A DNA stretch of 64,000 nucleotides from Vibrio echinoideorum (GTDB taxonomy: Bacteria > Pseudomonadota > Gammaproteobacteria > Enterobacterales > Vibrionaceae): assembly GCF_024347455.1 (NCBI RefSeq), contig NZ_AP025484.1:1116001-1180000 (forward strand), in the 5' to 3' direction. Of the stretch, positions 45,901 to 54,655 are shown piece by piece (the stretch's first letter is position 1; every line of letters begins with the position of its first letter). The notes under the pieces are model-generated. The model saw nothing but the letters and a program-made list of their open reading frames with translations, was not told the origin of the DNA and did not search any database. A program made the position numbers and the translations under genes.

Positions 45901-48900
45901 TTGATGCCAATGGTCATTGGAACTTCACCGCTAACAGCGCGTTTAATCAGTTGAACGTCGGTGACAAAGTTGAAGAAACCTTTACTGTGTCATCCGTTGA
46001 TGGCACAACGTCGACCATCAAAGTAACGATCAACGGAACCAATGACAAAGCCACTGTTAGCAGTGCGACCGTCGTTATCGATGAGACTGACAAAGCGGTA
46101 ACCACATCAGGTACGTTGATCAGCACCGACATAGATAACCCAGATAATGCGTTCACACCGAATTCAATTATTGGTGCCAACGGCAACCTAAACATTGATG
46201 CTAATGGTCACTGGACCTTCACCGCCAACAGCGCGTTTAATCAATTGAACGTCGGCGATAAGGTCGAAGAAACTTTCATTATCTCTTCCATCGATGGTAC
46301 TCCATCAACAATCAAAGTTACGATTAATGGAACCAACGATAAACCAACTATTGCTGCGCAATCGCACTCGGTTACCGAAGATGGGCAATTACTCCAAGGT
46401 CAAATGGCCGGCACAGATATCGATGATGGTGCCCAGTTAACTTATTCAGTAGCAAATCCTGTAGATGGATTGACCTTAAATAAAGACGGTAGCTACAGCT
46501 TTGATCCTTCGAATAGTACCTACCAACATCTGGCAGATAAACAAACTCAAACCCTTACGATTCCAGTCACAATCACTGATGAGCACAACAGCAGCTCAAC
46601 AGAAAACCTAACCATTACTATTACTGGTACTGGTGATGCCGCCATTATTGGTGGTGTGGATACGGGTTCTGTCATTGAAAAAACAGCGGGTGATAATATG
46701 TCACCCGATTTTGCTCACTCCGGAATGGCAACACTGGGAAATAGTGTTTTATATGCCGATGGACAATTAACCATTGTTGACGCAGATAAAGGCGAACAAG
46801 GTTTTGCTTCCCACACCAATGCCTATAACTACCATGGTACTTATGGTGATTTAATTTTAAACCCTGATGGTAGTTGGCATTACGTTGCCGATGCAGGCAG
46901 TGTCAGTCATATTGGTGGGCGACCAACCACCAGAGGGACCGCCATCGACCAACTTGGTAAAGGTGATACGTTAACTGACACCATCACTGTCCATTCTATA
47001 GATGGCACTACGCACGATATTGTAATTACCATAAACGGTAGCAATGACCGTCCATACTGCTCTTCAAAAGTGCAGCTCAACAGCGGTAAAGAAGACCTCG
47101 CGCAAACCATCACAGCCACCGAACTCTTAGCAAACACTATAGACGTGGATAGCAACGACCTAGGCAAACTCACCGTTGCGAATCTTCACGCTGATCATGG
47201 TTCTATTCTAGATAATCAAGACGGCACATACACTTTTACCCCAACCAAAGACTATAACGGTCAGGTTCATTTTAGCTATGACGTGACAGATGCGCATGGC
47301 GGAACGACTCATACAGGGGCGTCTACCACACTCACGGCTACCCCAGACAGCGCCATCATTTCAGAAGTGACAACTGACCACGTCACTGAAGATGGGGCAC
47401 ACAGCAGCCACAATGCAGGGGTTACAACTGAGCTCGCGAATGGAAGACTACAAGTTGTGGATCCAGATAGCGGGGAGAATAAATTCCAGTACAGCCAGTT
47501 TGGTGAATCAGCAGTTCACGATCCGTTTGGTGGCATGTTACGTATTGATAGCATGGGCAATTGGGGGTACAGCGTTAATAATGCCAATTTGCAACACCTT
47601 GCTCAAGGGCAAACTGAAACCGTTGTCTACCGTGTTCATAGTTATGATGGAACGGCATACGAGTTGCACATAGACGTTGTTGGCACCAATGACGCGCCAA
47701 CCGTTACCCAAGTTGCGCTAAGTAACGGCACTGAAGACACGCATTATCAAATGCAAGCGAGTCAGTTTGGGTTTACGGATGTTGATACCGGCGACACGCT
47801 ACATTCCATCGCAATCACAGATATACCACCAGCAACACAAGGTAAGTTTGTACTCGATGGCCACGATATTACTGCGGGGCAGCACATCCCTACAGCTGAC
47901 ATCAGTAAGCTTCAGTTCGTCCCTGCGCAAAATTTTAATGGTGATGTTCAGTTTAAATATACTGTTAACGATGGGCATACCGACTCTACAGAGGCTACAA
48001 ATACTCTTCATTTTGATGCCGTTGGGGACGTAGCAGTAATCACTGGAACGACAACGGGCGATGTCGATGAAGGGCATGGTAGCTTTGGTAATATGTCACC
48101 AGATTACGCACAACCTGGCATGGCGAAACTCGGACAATCTGCATTAACGGCTGATGGTAAGTTGGATATTGTTGACCCTGATACTGGTGAATCTCAATTT
48201 GACTCTAAAGGCGGAGCTTGGAATAACTCCTACCATGGACAATACGGACACTTATTGTTAAACACTGATGGTACTTGGCATTACGACGTGACCGTTGGCA
48301 ACGTTGATTGGGTTGGTAATCGCAAAACAACAGTCGGCACAACCATTGATGAACTGGGTGAGAATCAAACACTGACCGACACCATCACCATATATTCTAA
48401 AGATGGTACAGCTCACGACATAGTAATTACCATTCATGGCGATAACGATAGACCTTATATCAGTTCTGAAGTCACACTTGCCACAGGAACAGAAGATACC
48501 GCGCAAACGTTAACCACTGCCGATTTACTTACTAATACTGTTGATGTAGATGCCAATGATGTCGGCAAACTTAGCATTGAAAATTTAGTTTCAGATCATG
48601 GGTCGCTCTTAGATAACAAAGACGGTACATTCACGTTCACACCAGAGAAAGACTACAACGGTACTGTTCATTTTAGTTATGATGTCAAAGATGCCCATGG
48701 TGGTGTTACGCATACAGGGGCAACAACGACACTCGTTGCGGTACAAGACAATGCAATTATTAGTGGTGTTGATACCGGCAGTGTGACTGAAAATACGGCT
48801 GGCAAAGATATGTCGCCTGATCATGCCCAGCCTGGAATGAGCCATTTAACGGGGGCGATGTTATATGCTGATGGCAAACTTTCCATTTCAGATCCGGATG

Positions 48901-51900
48901 CGGGAGAAAACGAATTCGATACCAACCAAGTAGGGTCTCAGGGCTACACCTATCATGGCAGTTATGGCCAGCTTATATTAAACGCGGATGGCAGTTGGCA
49001 TTATAATGTAAATGCTGGCAGTCAAAACAATGGTGCAATGCCAGGTACTGTAGGTACTGCAATTGATAAATTAGGCGATGGAGAATCGCTTACCGATACC
49101 ATAACTATACGCGCGAAAGATGGAACAACCCATGATATTGTCATTACAATTCATGGTAGTAACGACCGCCCATATTGCTCATCAGAAGTACAGCTTCACT
49201 CAGGTAAAGAAGATACAGCGCAAACGCTAACCACTGCAGATCTACTTGCTAATACCGTCGATGTTGACGCCAATGATGCCAGTCAATTAAGCATTGCTAA
49301 TTTAGTTTCAGATCATGGTGTTGTTATTGATAATAAAGACGGGACTTTTACATTCAATCCTGACAAAGACTATAACGGACAAGTACATTTCACTTATGAC
49401 GTGAAAGATGCTCATGGTGGTATTACTCATACTGGGGCCACTACCACATTAGCAGCAGTCAATGATGCCGCTTTATTTTCAGTAGACGATACAGGCTCAG
49501 TAAAAGAAGATGTCCACGTTCAAGGTGACTCTCAACATACCGTGGCAGTATCAGGAGTGTTAATTGTTTCCGACCCTGACGCAGGGGAAAGTGAATTCGT
49601 TGCCAACCGAAATGTACATGCGGTGAGTGACCCATTTGGAGGTGATTTAAGTATTGGCCGAGCCGGCGACTGGACTTACTCGGTTTCGAACAACAATTTA
49701 AATAGGCTTGCTGAAGGCGAAAAACATCAAGTCACATATGAAGTGGTTTCTCGCGGAGGAGATAAACACCAAATAGTCATCACCGTCGTTGGTACCAATG
49801 ATGACCCTATACTATCCGTTACCCAAACCACCCCGACAACGGGAACCCTCACTGAAACCGATGTTGACGTTAAAGATACACATACTTTCTCTGTCGTCAG
49901 TTCAACAGGGCAATTTGGTTCAATCTCTGTCGATCCGGATTCAGGTGCCTATGTGTACACTGCAAACTCTTCGGTTGCAGGGATGGCTTATAACAAAGCA
50001 ACGCACACCTATCACGGAACCGATGTTTTTGAAGTAAAGGTGGCTGACAATCATGGTGGCGAATCATCGACATTCATAACTTTTGATACCAATGGTCATA
50101 TTTCAGTTGTACCTGGACAACAACCAACAATTTCAACAAGTGTACTTACTAATCCATTAATCACGGCAATTCAACCAAGCTTACCTACTGGAACAAATAC
50201 GCCACCAAACAATGGAGTTACAGTAGATTTAATAACACCGAGTGATACAGGTAAATCAAATACGGATAACGTCACCAAAGAGACAACGCCAACAATAACG
50301 GGACACACTGATATTCCCTATTCGCAGGTCACTATTTACGATGGCTCCACACCAATTGGACACGCAGTATCTGACGCATCTGGTCAATACAGTGCAGTGG
50401 TAAGCAACTTAACAGATGGCGATCATAACCTATCGGCTAAAGCGCTTGCTCCGTCTTCATCTATACCTGCAACATCTTCACTACTTTCAGTTCACGTCGA
50501 CACTGTGATTGCACCACTGACCATAGCACTGACTCACGACACTGGTAGTAGTAATTCTGACTTAGTCACTCACGATGGCGCCCTAACGATTGGAGGGCAA
50601 GAAGTAGGTGCAACCGTTGAATACTCAACAGACAGCGGACACACATGGACGTCGAGTTTTACACCACAACAAGGTTCAAACAGCGTTAACCTAAGACAAA
50701 CTGACACCGCAGGTAATGTGTCGGCCAACACGTCATTAAACTTCACCCTTGATAATTCAATTACACCACCAACAGTGTCATTGGCCCACGACACAGGTCG
50801 ATACTCTACGAATACTCCGGACTTAATCACTAAAGACTCTCAGCTTTCAATTCAAACGGAAGCAGGCGCAAAAGTAGAATATTCAAATGATGGCGGACAC
50901 AGTTGGAGTTCAGTATTTAATCCAGTAGAAGGTGTAAACAACCTGCAGGTAAGACAAACTGATATCGCAGGCAACTTATCTCCAGTGACTCACTTTAGCT
51001 TCACCTTAGATACAACCCCCGGCACAGTGACAGTGAACCCGATATCGCAAGATAATGCACTAAATGCTACTGAGAATAACCAGCCGTTGGTAATAACAGG
51101 AACCACCTCTAATATCGACCCTGGTGATGTCGTGTATGTTGTCGTTGGTAATAATCATTTTTATGACGCGACCGTAAAATCGGATGGTTCATGGTCATTG
51201 ACCCTTAGTGCATCTGTTCACCAAAACATTCTGGCGTCCGATCACGACTACCCAATACAAGTGGGTACCGTAGATACTGCTGGCAATTCAACACCTCGTA
51301 TTTCAACTCAATTATTAATCGATACACAGAACCCTATTCCACATATAACCGTCGATTCAGTTACACAAGATAACGTACTTAATGCCCTTGAATCGGGTCA
51401 AAGCATTCCGATAACAGGGACGGTGACTGGTGATTATCACGCAGGTGATACAGTAAGCCTGAAAATAAACGGGGCGAATATTCTGTCTCTCACGGGCACT
51501 GTTGACGCTAGCGGACACTTCTCAATTCCAGTTGATGGCAGAGTGTTGGAGCGTGCTAATATTCATACTAGTTATGCAAGTGGTCAAGCTGCGCCAATAC
51601 ATTCTATTGAAGCAACGATCCAAACAACCGATGCAGTGGGAAATACGGGAAGTGCAACCACAGGTTCACAAGTTTTCACCGTTGATACGCAAATACATGT
51701 CGCTATTCAGACCGATCCAATTACCGCTGATAATGTAATTAACGCTCAAGAATCCAATTCATCTGTTGATATCACAGGGGGTGTTTCTGGTGATTTTAAT
51801 GTCGGTGACATTGTTACTTTGAACGTCAATGGGGCACAACATACTGGCGCTGTAGACTCACAAGGACACTATTCCATTGCCGTTCCTGGTAGCGAGTTAA

Positions 51901-53120
51901 CTGCAGATGCTGACCAAAAAATTGAAGCGTCAATCGCGGTAACAGATAGCGCAGGTAACAGCACTCACACCACCACAGATGTTGTTTATCAAGTCGACAC
52001 TCAGGTTAGCGTTCCTACTATCACTTTTGAAAACACAGGGGCAGACAACTTATACAGCAAAGCTGAAATCGCCCGAGGCCATGCAAATACGATTACAGCA
52101 ACCGTTACGCCTCCTGGTGATGCTAAAATCGGTGAGCATCTTGTTGTTAACGGTCAGGATCATGTATTAGATGCTCACACTCTTCAGCATGGAATACAAA
52201 TTGAAGTTCATCCAGGTTCTAATGTGCAAGCAACAATGACTGACGAACACGGTAATACCGCAGGTAGCCAAGGTTTTGCTGCAAGTGCTATACCTGAACC
52301 GATCGTTGTCAGACCACCATCGGGAAGTCATCAAGTGTCTGGCACGCTTGGCATACCACCACAATTGCCGTCTTTAACACCAGTACCCACCACACAACAC
52401 GGTTGGAGAATTCATCTACCAAATGGACAATATGTGACCAGTCATCATGGGCAATATGGAACACTAACCATTGATCCTCAAACCGGTAATTTACATTATC
52501 AAGAACAAGCAAATGTTCACACAGGGCCACATGGCAGTGCTTCTGGCATTGGTCAACATGAAGACAAGTTCGAAGTTGCCTTACAAGGTACGAATCAAGA
52601 TGAAGTGGTCGCGCATGTCAACATTCAAATACTAAGCCATGGGCCGGGACATAGCGGTAAATTGAATATAGGTACCGAGGTGGTCGATATGACAATAACC
52701 CCGATCGCCCATTCCTCACACCCAGCTCCACCACCACCGCCTCCTGTTCAACATGACGAGCCAGACATGGCTTCGCAAGCAGACTTTACGGTCACACTAA
52801 GCGATGATAGTAATCTAGATTTAACCCAGCAGACCCATCAAGAACCAGATGAGAAAACCAGCCACCACGGTGCAGCAGCTTATCTGGATGCATTGGGCAT
52901 TAAACCCGATGCGACATCAACAACTGTCCACGATCAACCTGCGGACATGGACATCGTACTAGCGCAAGTTGACCATCAAGATGCAACGACACATGACCAA
53001 GCGCACTTGGATATGTCAGACGCGCTTGAACACCATGATGCAAACATCAACCATAACCAGGATGATGAGCATCACCACCACGATATCGATGGATTACCGG
53101 ACATAGACCCTAACTCATAA
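39930..53120 (+). CDS. giant VCBS/Ig-like repeat protein (4396 residues), putative T1SS substrate/adhesin
   Basis: Very large extracellular protein. Layout: Lys-rich N-terminus with one short hydrophobic segment (SQSLMLILPSLAKHASA, about 50-65); three single VCBS domains (about 180-570); 16 tandem near-identical 98-residue VCBS repeats (571-2138); a block of longer VCBS and cadherin-like modules in three rounds (about 2235-3180); several bacterial Ig-like domains (about 3430-4110, opening P-x-x-T/V-x-x-A/I-x-D); and an Asp/His-rich tail with HHHHDIDGLPDIDPNS at the end. No RTX GGxGxDxUx nonapeptides are seen. VCBS giants are usually type I secreted adhesins, matrix or surface-layer proteins. 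The start ATG follows CGGATGAAAAA. Downstream, converging, lie the transport genes of a type I system, so secretion by them is inferred. Only two Cys were noticed (both in RPYCSS). Function as adhesin is an inference. Confidence 0.9.
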   Translation: MTKKNNVKKSPKLDKKEHQDTKPIEASKRKTQKKLRLHSKLKVNVPLSQSLMLILPSLAKHASAETNTSIDDAKLVQQELSDNQKSDVHQSEHISKDENQKPITRNIHDSNVAADHELASQKGETTLRPSHHLSSLSHPQVHYVPASSLPSIEAGGITPPTKNQPTTPNVPVTFTPEVIQGKYGELHVDVSGKYTFVLNPLSPQYVLLHQNQPGTDKFMLHLSNGSSVVVQIPISGKQDTPSISGDLRGVVTEDQNVDSHGLLNAAGKIDVVDPDHDQSSVIAETIAGKYGTLTIDANGAWHYQVDNSLPNIQALTSLTSLHESFTIHTKDGTPQTIEMTVGGIDDNAVVSGLDTGTLVEDSTLHAHGQLTVSDPDLNQDHFQAEQLQGHLGTLSIQPDGSWAYDLDNQNPTVQALGQGSTATDTITVHSADGTPHQITIAVNGTNDNPVVSSYSPNLLSKTSTSASPTGLGKAVYEDINVQNGHLHTGGQLYVDDRDSNESEFLPESLHGTYGELKLTSQGTWSYIADNNNPVIDRLNNGDTLTEHFQIHTKDGSPFELNVYINGNNDSATVSSMSVAVDETDKAITTAGSLTSTDVDNPDNAFTPDSITGTNGDLTIDANGHWFFTANSAFNQLNVGDKVEETFTVSSIDGTPSTIKITINGTNDAATLSSATVAIDETDTTVTTSGTLTSTDVDNPDNTFTPDSIVGANGDLTIDANGHWNFTANSAFNQLNVGDKVEETFTVSSIDGTPSTIKVTIKGTNDKATVSTATVSVDETDSAITTSGTLTSTDVDNPDNTFTPNSITGTNGDLTIDANGHWTFTANNAFNQLNVGDKVEETFTVSSVDGTPSTIKVAINGTNDKATVSSATVAINETDKAVTTSGTLTSTDMDNLDNAFTSGSITGTNGDLTIDANGHWNFTANSAFNQLNVGDKVEETFTVSSVDGTPSTIKVTINGTNDAATVSSAAVSIDETDKAVTTSGTLTSTDIDNPDNAFTPDSITGTNGDLTIDANGHWNFTANSAFNQLNVGDKVEETFTVNSVDGTPSTIKITINGTNDAATVSSATVTIDETDKAVTTSGTLTSTDIDNPDNTFTPDSISGTNGNLNIDANGHWTFTANSAFNQLNVGDKVEETFTVSSVDGIPSTIKVTINGTNDKATVNSSTVAIDETDKAVTTSGTLTSTDVDNPDNTFTPDSISGANGNLTIDANGHWVFTANSAFNQLNVGDKVEETFTVSSVDGTPSTIKVTINGTNDKATVSSATVAIDETDKAVTTSGTLTSTDIDNPDNAFTPDSITGTNGNLSIDVNGHWNFTANSAFNQLNVGDRVEETFTVSSVDGTPSTVKVTINGTNDKATVSSATVAIDETDKAITTSGTLTSTDLDNPDNTFTPDSLIGSNGNLNIDANGHWTFTANNVFNQLNVGDKVEETFTVSSIDGTPSTIKVTINGTNDKATVSTATVSVDETDKAVTTSGTLTSTDVDNPDNTFTPDSISGTNGDLTIDANGHWNFTANSAFNQLNVGDKVEETFTVSSVDGTPSTIKVTINGTNDAATVSSATVAIDETDKAVTTSGTLTSTDIDNPDNTFTPDSISGTNGNLNIDANGHWVFTANSAFNQFNVGDKVEETFTISSIDGTPSTIKVTINGTNDKATVSSATVAIDETDKAVTTSGTLTSTDVDNPENTFTPDSIIGTNGNLNIDANGRWTFTANSAFNQLNVGDKVEETFTVSSVDGTPSTIKVTINGTNDKATVSTATASVDETDKAVTTSGTLTSTDVDNPDNAFTPDSITGTNGDLTIDANGHWSFTANSAFNQLNVGDKVEETFTVSSVDGTPSTIKVTINGTNDAATVSTATVAVDETDTAVTTSGTLTSTDIDNTDNAFTPSTVSGANGDFNIDSSGQWTFTANSAFNQLNVGDKVEETFTVSSVDGTPSTIRVTINGTNDAATVSTATVSVDETDKAVTASGTLTSTDVDNPNNAFTSGSITGTNGDLTIDANGHWNFTANSAFNQLNVGDKVEETFTVSSVDGTTSTIKVTINGTNDKATVSSATVVIDETDKAVTTSGTLISTDIDNPDNAFTPNSIIGANGNLNIDANGHWTFTANSAFNQLNVGDKVEETFIISSIDGTPSTIKVTINGTNDKPTIAAQSHSVTEDGQLLQGQMAGTDIDDGAQLTYSVANPVDGLTLNKDGSYSFDPSNSTYQHLADKQTQTLTIPVTITDEHNSSSTENLTITITGTGDAAIIGGVDTGSVIEKTAGDNMSPDFAHSGMATLGNSVLYADGQLTIVDADKGEQGFASHTNAYNYHGTYGDLILNPDGSWHYVADAGSVSHIGGRPTTRGTAIDQLGKGDTLTDTITVHSIDGTTHDIVITINGSNDRPYCSSKVQLNSGKEDLAQTITATELLANTIDVDSNDLGKLTVANLHADHGSILDNQDGTYTFTPTKDYNGQVHFSYDVTDAHGGTTHTGASTTLTATPDSAIISEVTTDHVTEDGAHSSHNAGVTTELANGRLQVVDPDSGENKFQYSQFGESAVHDPFGGMLRIDSMGNWGYSVNNANLQHLAQGQTETVVYRVHSYDGTAYELHIDVVGTNDAPTVTQVALSNGTEDTHYQMQASQFGFTDVDTGDTLHSIAITDIPPATQGKFVLDGHDITAGQHIPTADISKLQFVPAQNFNGDVQFKYTVNDGHTDSTEATNTLHFDAVGDVAVITGTTTGDVDEGHGSFGNMSPDYAQPGMAKLGQSALTADGKLDIVDPDTGESQFDSKGGAWNNSYHGQYGHLLLNTDGTWHYDVTVGNVDWVGNRKTTVGTTIDELGENQTLTDTITIYSKDGTAHDIVITIHGDNDRPYISSEVTLATGTEDTAQTLTTADLLTNTVDVDANDVGKLSIENLVSDHGSLLDNKDGTFTFTPEKDYNGTVHFSYDVKDAHGGVTHTGATTTLVAVQDNAIISGVDTGSVTENTAGKDMSPDHAQPGMSHLTGAMLYADGKLSISDPDAGENEFDTNQVGSQGYTYHGSYGQLILNADGSWHYNVNAGSQNNGAMPGTVGTAIDKLGDGESLTDTITIRAKDGTTHDIVITIHGSNDRPYCSSEVQLHSGKEDTAQTLTTADLLANTVDVDANDASQLSIANLVSDHGVVIDNKDGTFTFNPDKDYNGQVHFTYDVKDAHGGITHTGATTTLAAVNDAALFSVDDTGSVKEDVHVQGDSQHTVAVSGVLIVSDPDAGESEFVANRNVHAVSDPFGGDLSIGRAGDWTYSVSNNNLNRLAEGEKHQVTYEVVSRGGDKHQIVITVVGTNDDPILSVTQTTPTTGTLTETDVDVKDTHTFSVVSSTGQFGSISVDPDSGAYVYTANSSVAGMAYNKATHTYHGTDVFEVKVADNHGGESSTFITFDTNGHISVVPGQQPTISTSVLTNPLITAIQPSLPTGTNTPPNNGVTVDLITPSDTGKSNTDNVTKETTPTITGHTDIPYSQVTIYDGSTPIGHAVSDASGQYSAVVSNLTDGDHNLSAKALAPSSSIPATSSLLSVHVDTVIAPLTIALTHDTGSSNSDLVTHDGALTIGGQEVGATVEYSTDSGHTWTSSFTPQQGSNSVNLRQTDTAGNVSANTSLNFTLDNSITPPTVSLAHDTGRYSTNTPDLITKDSQLSIQTEAGAKVEYSNDGGHSWSSVFNPVEGVNNLQVRQTDIAGNLSPVTHFSFTLDTTPGTVTVNPISQDNALNATENNQPLVITGTTSNIDPGDVVYVVVGNNHFYDATVKSDGSWSLTLSASVHQNILASDHDYPIQVGTVDTAGNSTPRISTQLLIDTQNPIPHITVDSVTQDNVLNALESGQSIPITGTVTGDYHAGDTVSLKINGANILSLTGTVDASGHFSIPVDGRVLERANIHTSYASGQAAPIHSIEATIQTTDAVGNTGSATTGSQVFTVDTQIHVAIQTDPITADNVINAQESNSSVDITGGVSGDFNVGDIVTLNVNGAQHTGAVDSQGHYSIAVPGSELTADADQKIEASIAVTDSAGNSTHTTTDVVYQVDTQVSVPTITFENTGADNLYSKAEIARGHANTITATVTPPGDAKIGEHLVVNGQDHVLDAHTLQHGIQIEVHPGSNVQATMTDEHGNTAGSQGFAASAIPEPIVVRPPSGSHQVSGTLGIPPQLPSLTPVPTTQHGWRIHLPNGQYVTSHHGQYGTLTIDPQTGNLHYQEQANVHTGPHGSASGIGQHEDKFEVALQGTNQDEVVAHVNIQILSHGPGHSGKLNIGTEVVDMTITPIAHSSHPAPPPPPPVQHDEPDMASQADFTVTLSDDSNLDLTQQTHQEPDEKTSHHGAAAYLDALGIKPDATSTTVHDQPADMDIVLAQVDHQDATTHDQAHLDMSDALEHHDANINHNQDDEHHHHDIDGLPDIDPNS
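41640..46343 (+). repeat. 16 tandem 294-bp VCBS repeats
   Basis: Sixteen consecutive units, each exactly 294 bp (98 codons), starting with an A-T-V-S-S-A-T-V-like strand and containing SGTLTSTD-(V/I)-DNPDN, NG(D/N)L-(T/N)-IDANGHW, FTANSAFNQLNVGDKVEETF and DGTPSTIKVTINGTND. Units are nearly identical at DNA level; unit 14 is the most divergent (STVSGANGDFNIDSSGQW). The first and last units grade into unrelated VCBS sequence. The strict unit length and high identity suggest expansion by recombination. Confidence 0.95.
46634..49460 (+). repeat. threefold repeat of VCBS plus cadherin-like modules
   Basis: Three related rounds within the giant gene: VCBS modules at about 46634-47055, 48027-48450 and 48748-49167 each contain the unusual insert N/D-M-S-P-D-x-A-x-x-G-M, each followed by a module beginning N-D-R-P-Y-(C/I)-S-S and containing D-Y-N-G-x-V-H-F-(S/T)-Y-D-V (47056-47345, 48451-48741, 49168-49458). 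Between rounds one and two lie further single modules (about 47346-48026). Identity is lower than in the 294-bp array, so this is an older duplication. Confidence 0.75.
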
Positions 53121-53190
53121 CTCCACATATAAAGTGCTTATTGCCTAACGCTTAGTGCTTGCAACTTACCGCTTAAACTCAAAGCCAACA

Positions 53191-53226
53191 CAACAGGGAG
53201 CATTATTTGCTCCCTGTTGTTTCTCT
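53191..53226 (+). terminator. terminator of the giant gene
   Basis: AACAGGGAGCA (53192-53202) pairs perfectly with TGCTCCCTGTT (53208-53218), five-base loop, one more C-G pair outside, then TTTCTCTCT. It lies 70 bases after the giant gene's stop. Confidence 0.85.
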
Positions 53227-53261
53227 CTAAACAACATACAAAACAGAGAATATGAAAACCA

Positions 53262-53290
53262 AAAAGGGAGCACATGACGTGCTCCCTTTT
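53262..53290 (-). terminator. terminator of the type I secretion operon
   Basis: AAAAGGGAGCAC (53262-53273) pairs perfectly with GTGCTCCCTTTT (53279-53290). It is bidirectional, and on the minus strand it follows the adaptor stop at 53342 and ends in a U-run. It shares the core GGGAGCA/TGCTCCC with the hairpin at 53192-53218. Confidence 0.85.
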
Positions 53291-53341
53291 ATACTTTTCT
53301 ACTTTCTTATTCGTTGACTATCCAGCTACTCTTTATAGGGA

Positions 53342-54655
53342 TTACCTCTCACCAAACGCGACACTCACATTGGTGTAAATCGGTTTCCATAAATACTGGA
53401 ATACAGATTTCTCACCGGTAGTGATATCTACCTCGCCCGTCATACCTGGCAAGATAGAAAAGCTCTCCGGATTATCACGGAAGTAAGGAACATCCACCGA
53501 GACGACTACTTCATAATAAATTTCACCGCGTTCACTTTGACTTGTGGTTGGCGAAATACTCTCTACCGCCCCTTTTAGCGCCCCAAATCGGCTGTAATCA
53601 AACGCATCAATCTTGATTCGAGTCGGCTGTCCTACACTCACAAAACCAATATCTCTTGGTGATAAACGGGCTTTAAAGTCAGCTTTCCCACCAACAGGGA
53701 CGATCTCTACCACGGTCCCACCCGGCTGAATAACACCACCGTTTCGTGTGCTTGGCAGGCTTTGCACCAAACCTTGTAGCGGTGACACCAACATGGTGTT
53801 GGTCAATTTTGCTTGGCTTGAGCGTACTCTCGCGTTCAGGGCTGATAAGTCAGATACGGCTTTAGAACGATCATCGCTCACTTTAGCTTTAGCCTCCGCA
53901 AGAAGCTGTATAATTTTTTGATCATTACTGTCAGCTTGCCTAATCAATACCGACTTCTTACCACGAGCTTCTTCAATTTTTTGCTCGATACTTGCCAACT
54001 TCTGGCGCATTTCAAGCACCCGTAACCGTGAAATATTACCCGCTTTGAAGCCCTTTTCTAATATATTCAACTCTTGCTTCGTCGCATTCAACTCTTTCTC
54101 ATAACTCGGCAAGGCCTTTTCTACGCTACGAAGCTGCTCTGCAATTTGCTCACTCTCTTTCTCAAGCACCACTCGCTTTTGAAAATAGAGTGCTTTTTGC
54201 GCATTCAACTGCGCCTTTTGTTGGCTAACAATTTCAGGGTAATCTACTTCAAACTCGGCAAGGTTGGGCTCTCGTTGCTCAAGCAAAGCATTCATGCGTT
54301 CAACACTGGCTAGTAAAGTCACTTGTTGGGATTTGAGTTCTTCAAGAGCGGTACGTTGAAAGGTCGCATCAAACTCAACAAGAGGCTGACCTTTCTCAAC
54401 CAATTGACCTTCTTTCACTAAGATTTGTTTTAACTTGCCGCCAATCGCACTTTGTAATACTTGCTTCTCGCCTTCTGGAATCACGGCTCCTTTGGCTTTA
54501 GCAATTTCGTCCACTTGAGTGACTACAGACCAAGTAGCGAAAGCAATAACACATAAGGCAACCGACCACGTCGCCAAAGTCAAAGTACGAGCCGTATTTT
54601 TCGATTCAACAAGTTCACCGTAGCGCTTGCCCTGTTCAATAGGTTGTTTAGCCAT
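53342..54655 (-). CDS. type I secretion membrane-fusion protein (HlyD family)
   Basis: 437 residues: cytosolic N-terminus (MAKQPIEQGKRYGELVESKN), one membrane segment (LATWSVALCVIAFATWSVVT), biotinyl-like lipoyl half-motifs (GGKLKQILVKEGQLVEKGQP and a later VSPLQGLVQSLPSTRNGGVI), a long coiled coil (about 95-280: SQQKAQLNAQKALYFQKRVV onward), and the beta-barrel and C-terminal DITTGEKSVFQYLWKPIYTN. Adaptors of this class link the inner-membrane ABC exporter to TolC. The ATG at 54655 follows AAGGAG and overlaps the ABC gene stop by eight bases; the longer frame to 54700 is not needed. Third and last gene of the operon. Confidence 0.9.
   Translation of the reverse strand: MAKQPIEQGKRYGELVESKNTARTLTLATWSVALCVIAFATWSVVTQVDEIAKAKGAVIPEGEKQVLQSAIGGKLKQILVKEGQLVEKGQPLVEFDATFQRTALEELKSQQVTLLASVERMNALLEQREPNLAEFEVDYPEIVSQQKAQLNAQKALYFQKRVVLEKESEQIAEQLRSVEKALPSYEKELNATKQELNILEKGFKAGNISRLRVLEMRQKLASIEQKIEEARGKKSVLIRQADSNDQKIIQLLAEAKAKVSDDRSKAVSDLSALNARVRSSQAKLTNTMLVSPLQGLVQSLPSTRNGGVIQPGGTVVEIVPVGGKADFKARLSPRDIGFVSVGQPTRIKIDAFDYSRFGALKGAVESISPTTSQSERGEIYYEVVVSVDVPYFRDNPESFSILPGMTGEVDITTGEKSVFQYLWKPIYTNVSVAFGER

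Noticed and set aside
41831..46195. Series of minus-strand frames of about 85-105 codons spaced exactly 294 bases apart
   Set aside because: They are antisense shadows of the 16 VCBS repeats, repeating only because the plus-strand array repeats.
47392..48077. Plus and minus alternative frames inside the giant gene
   Set aside because: Shadows of a strongly coding VCBS region.
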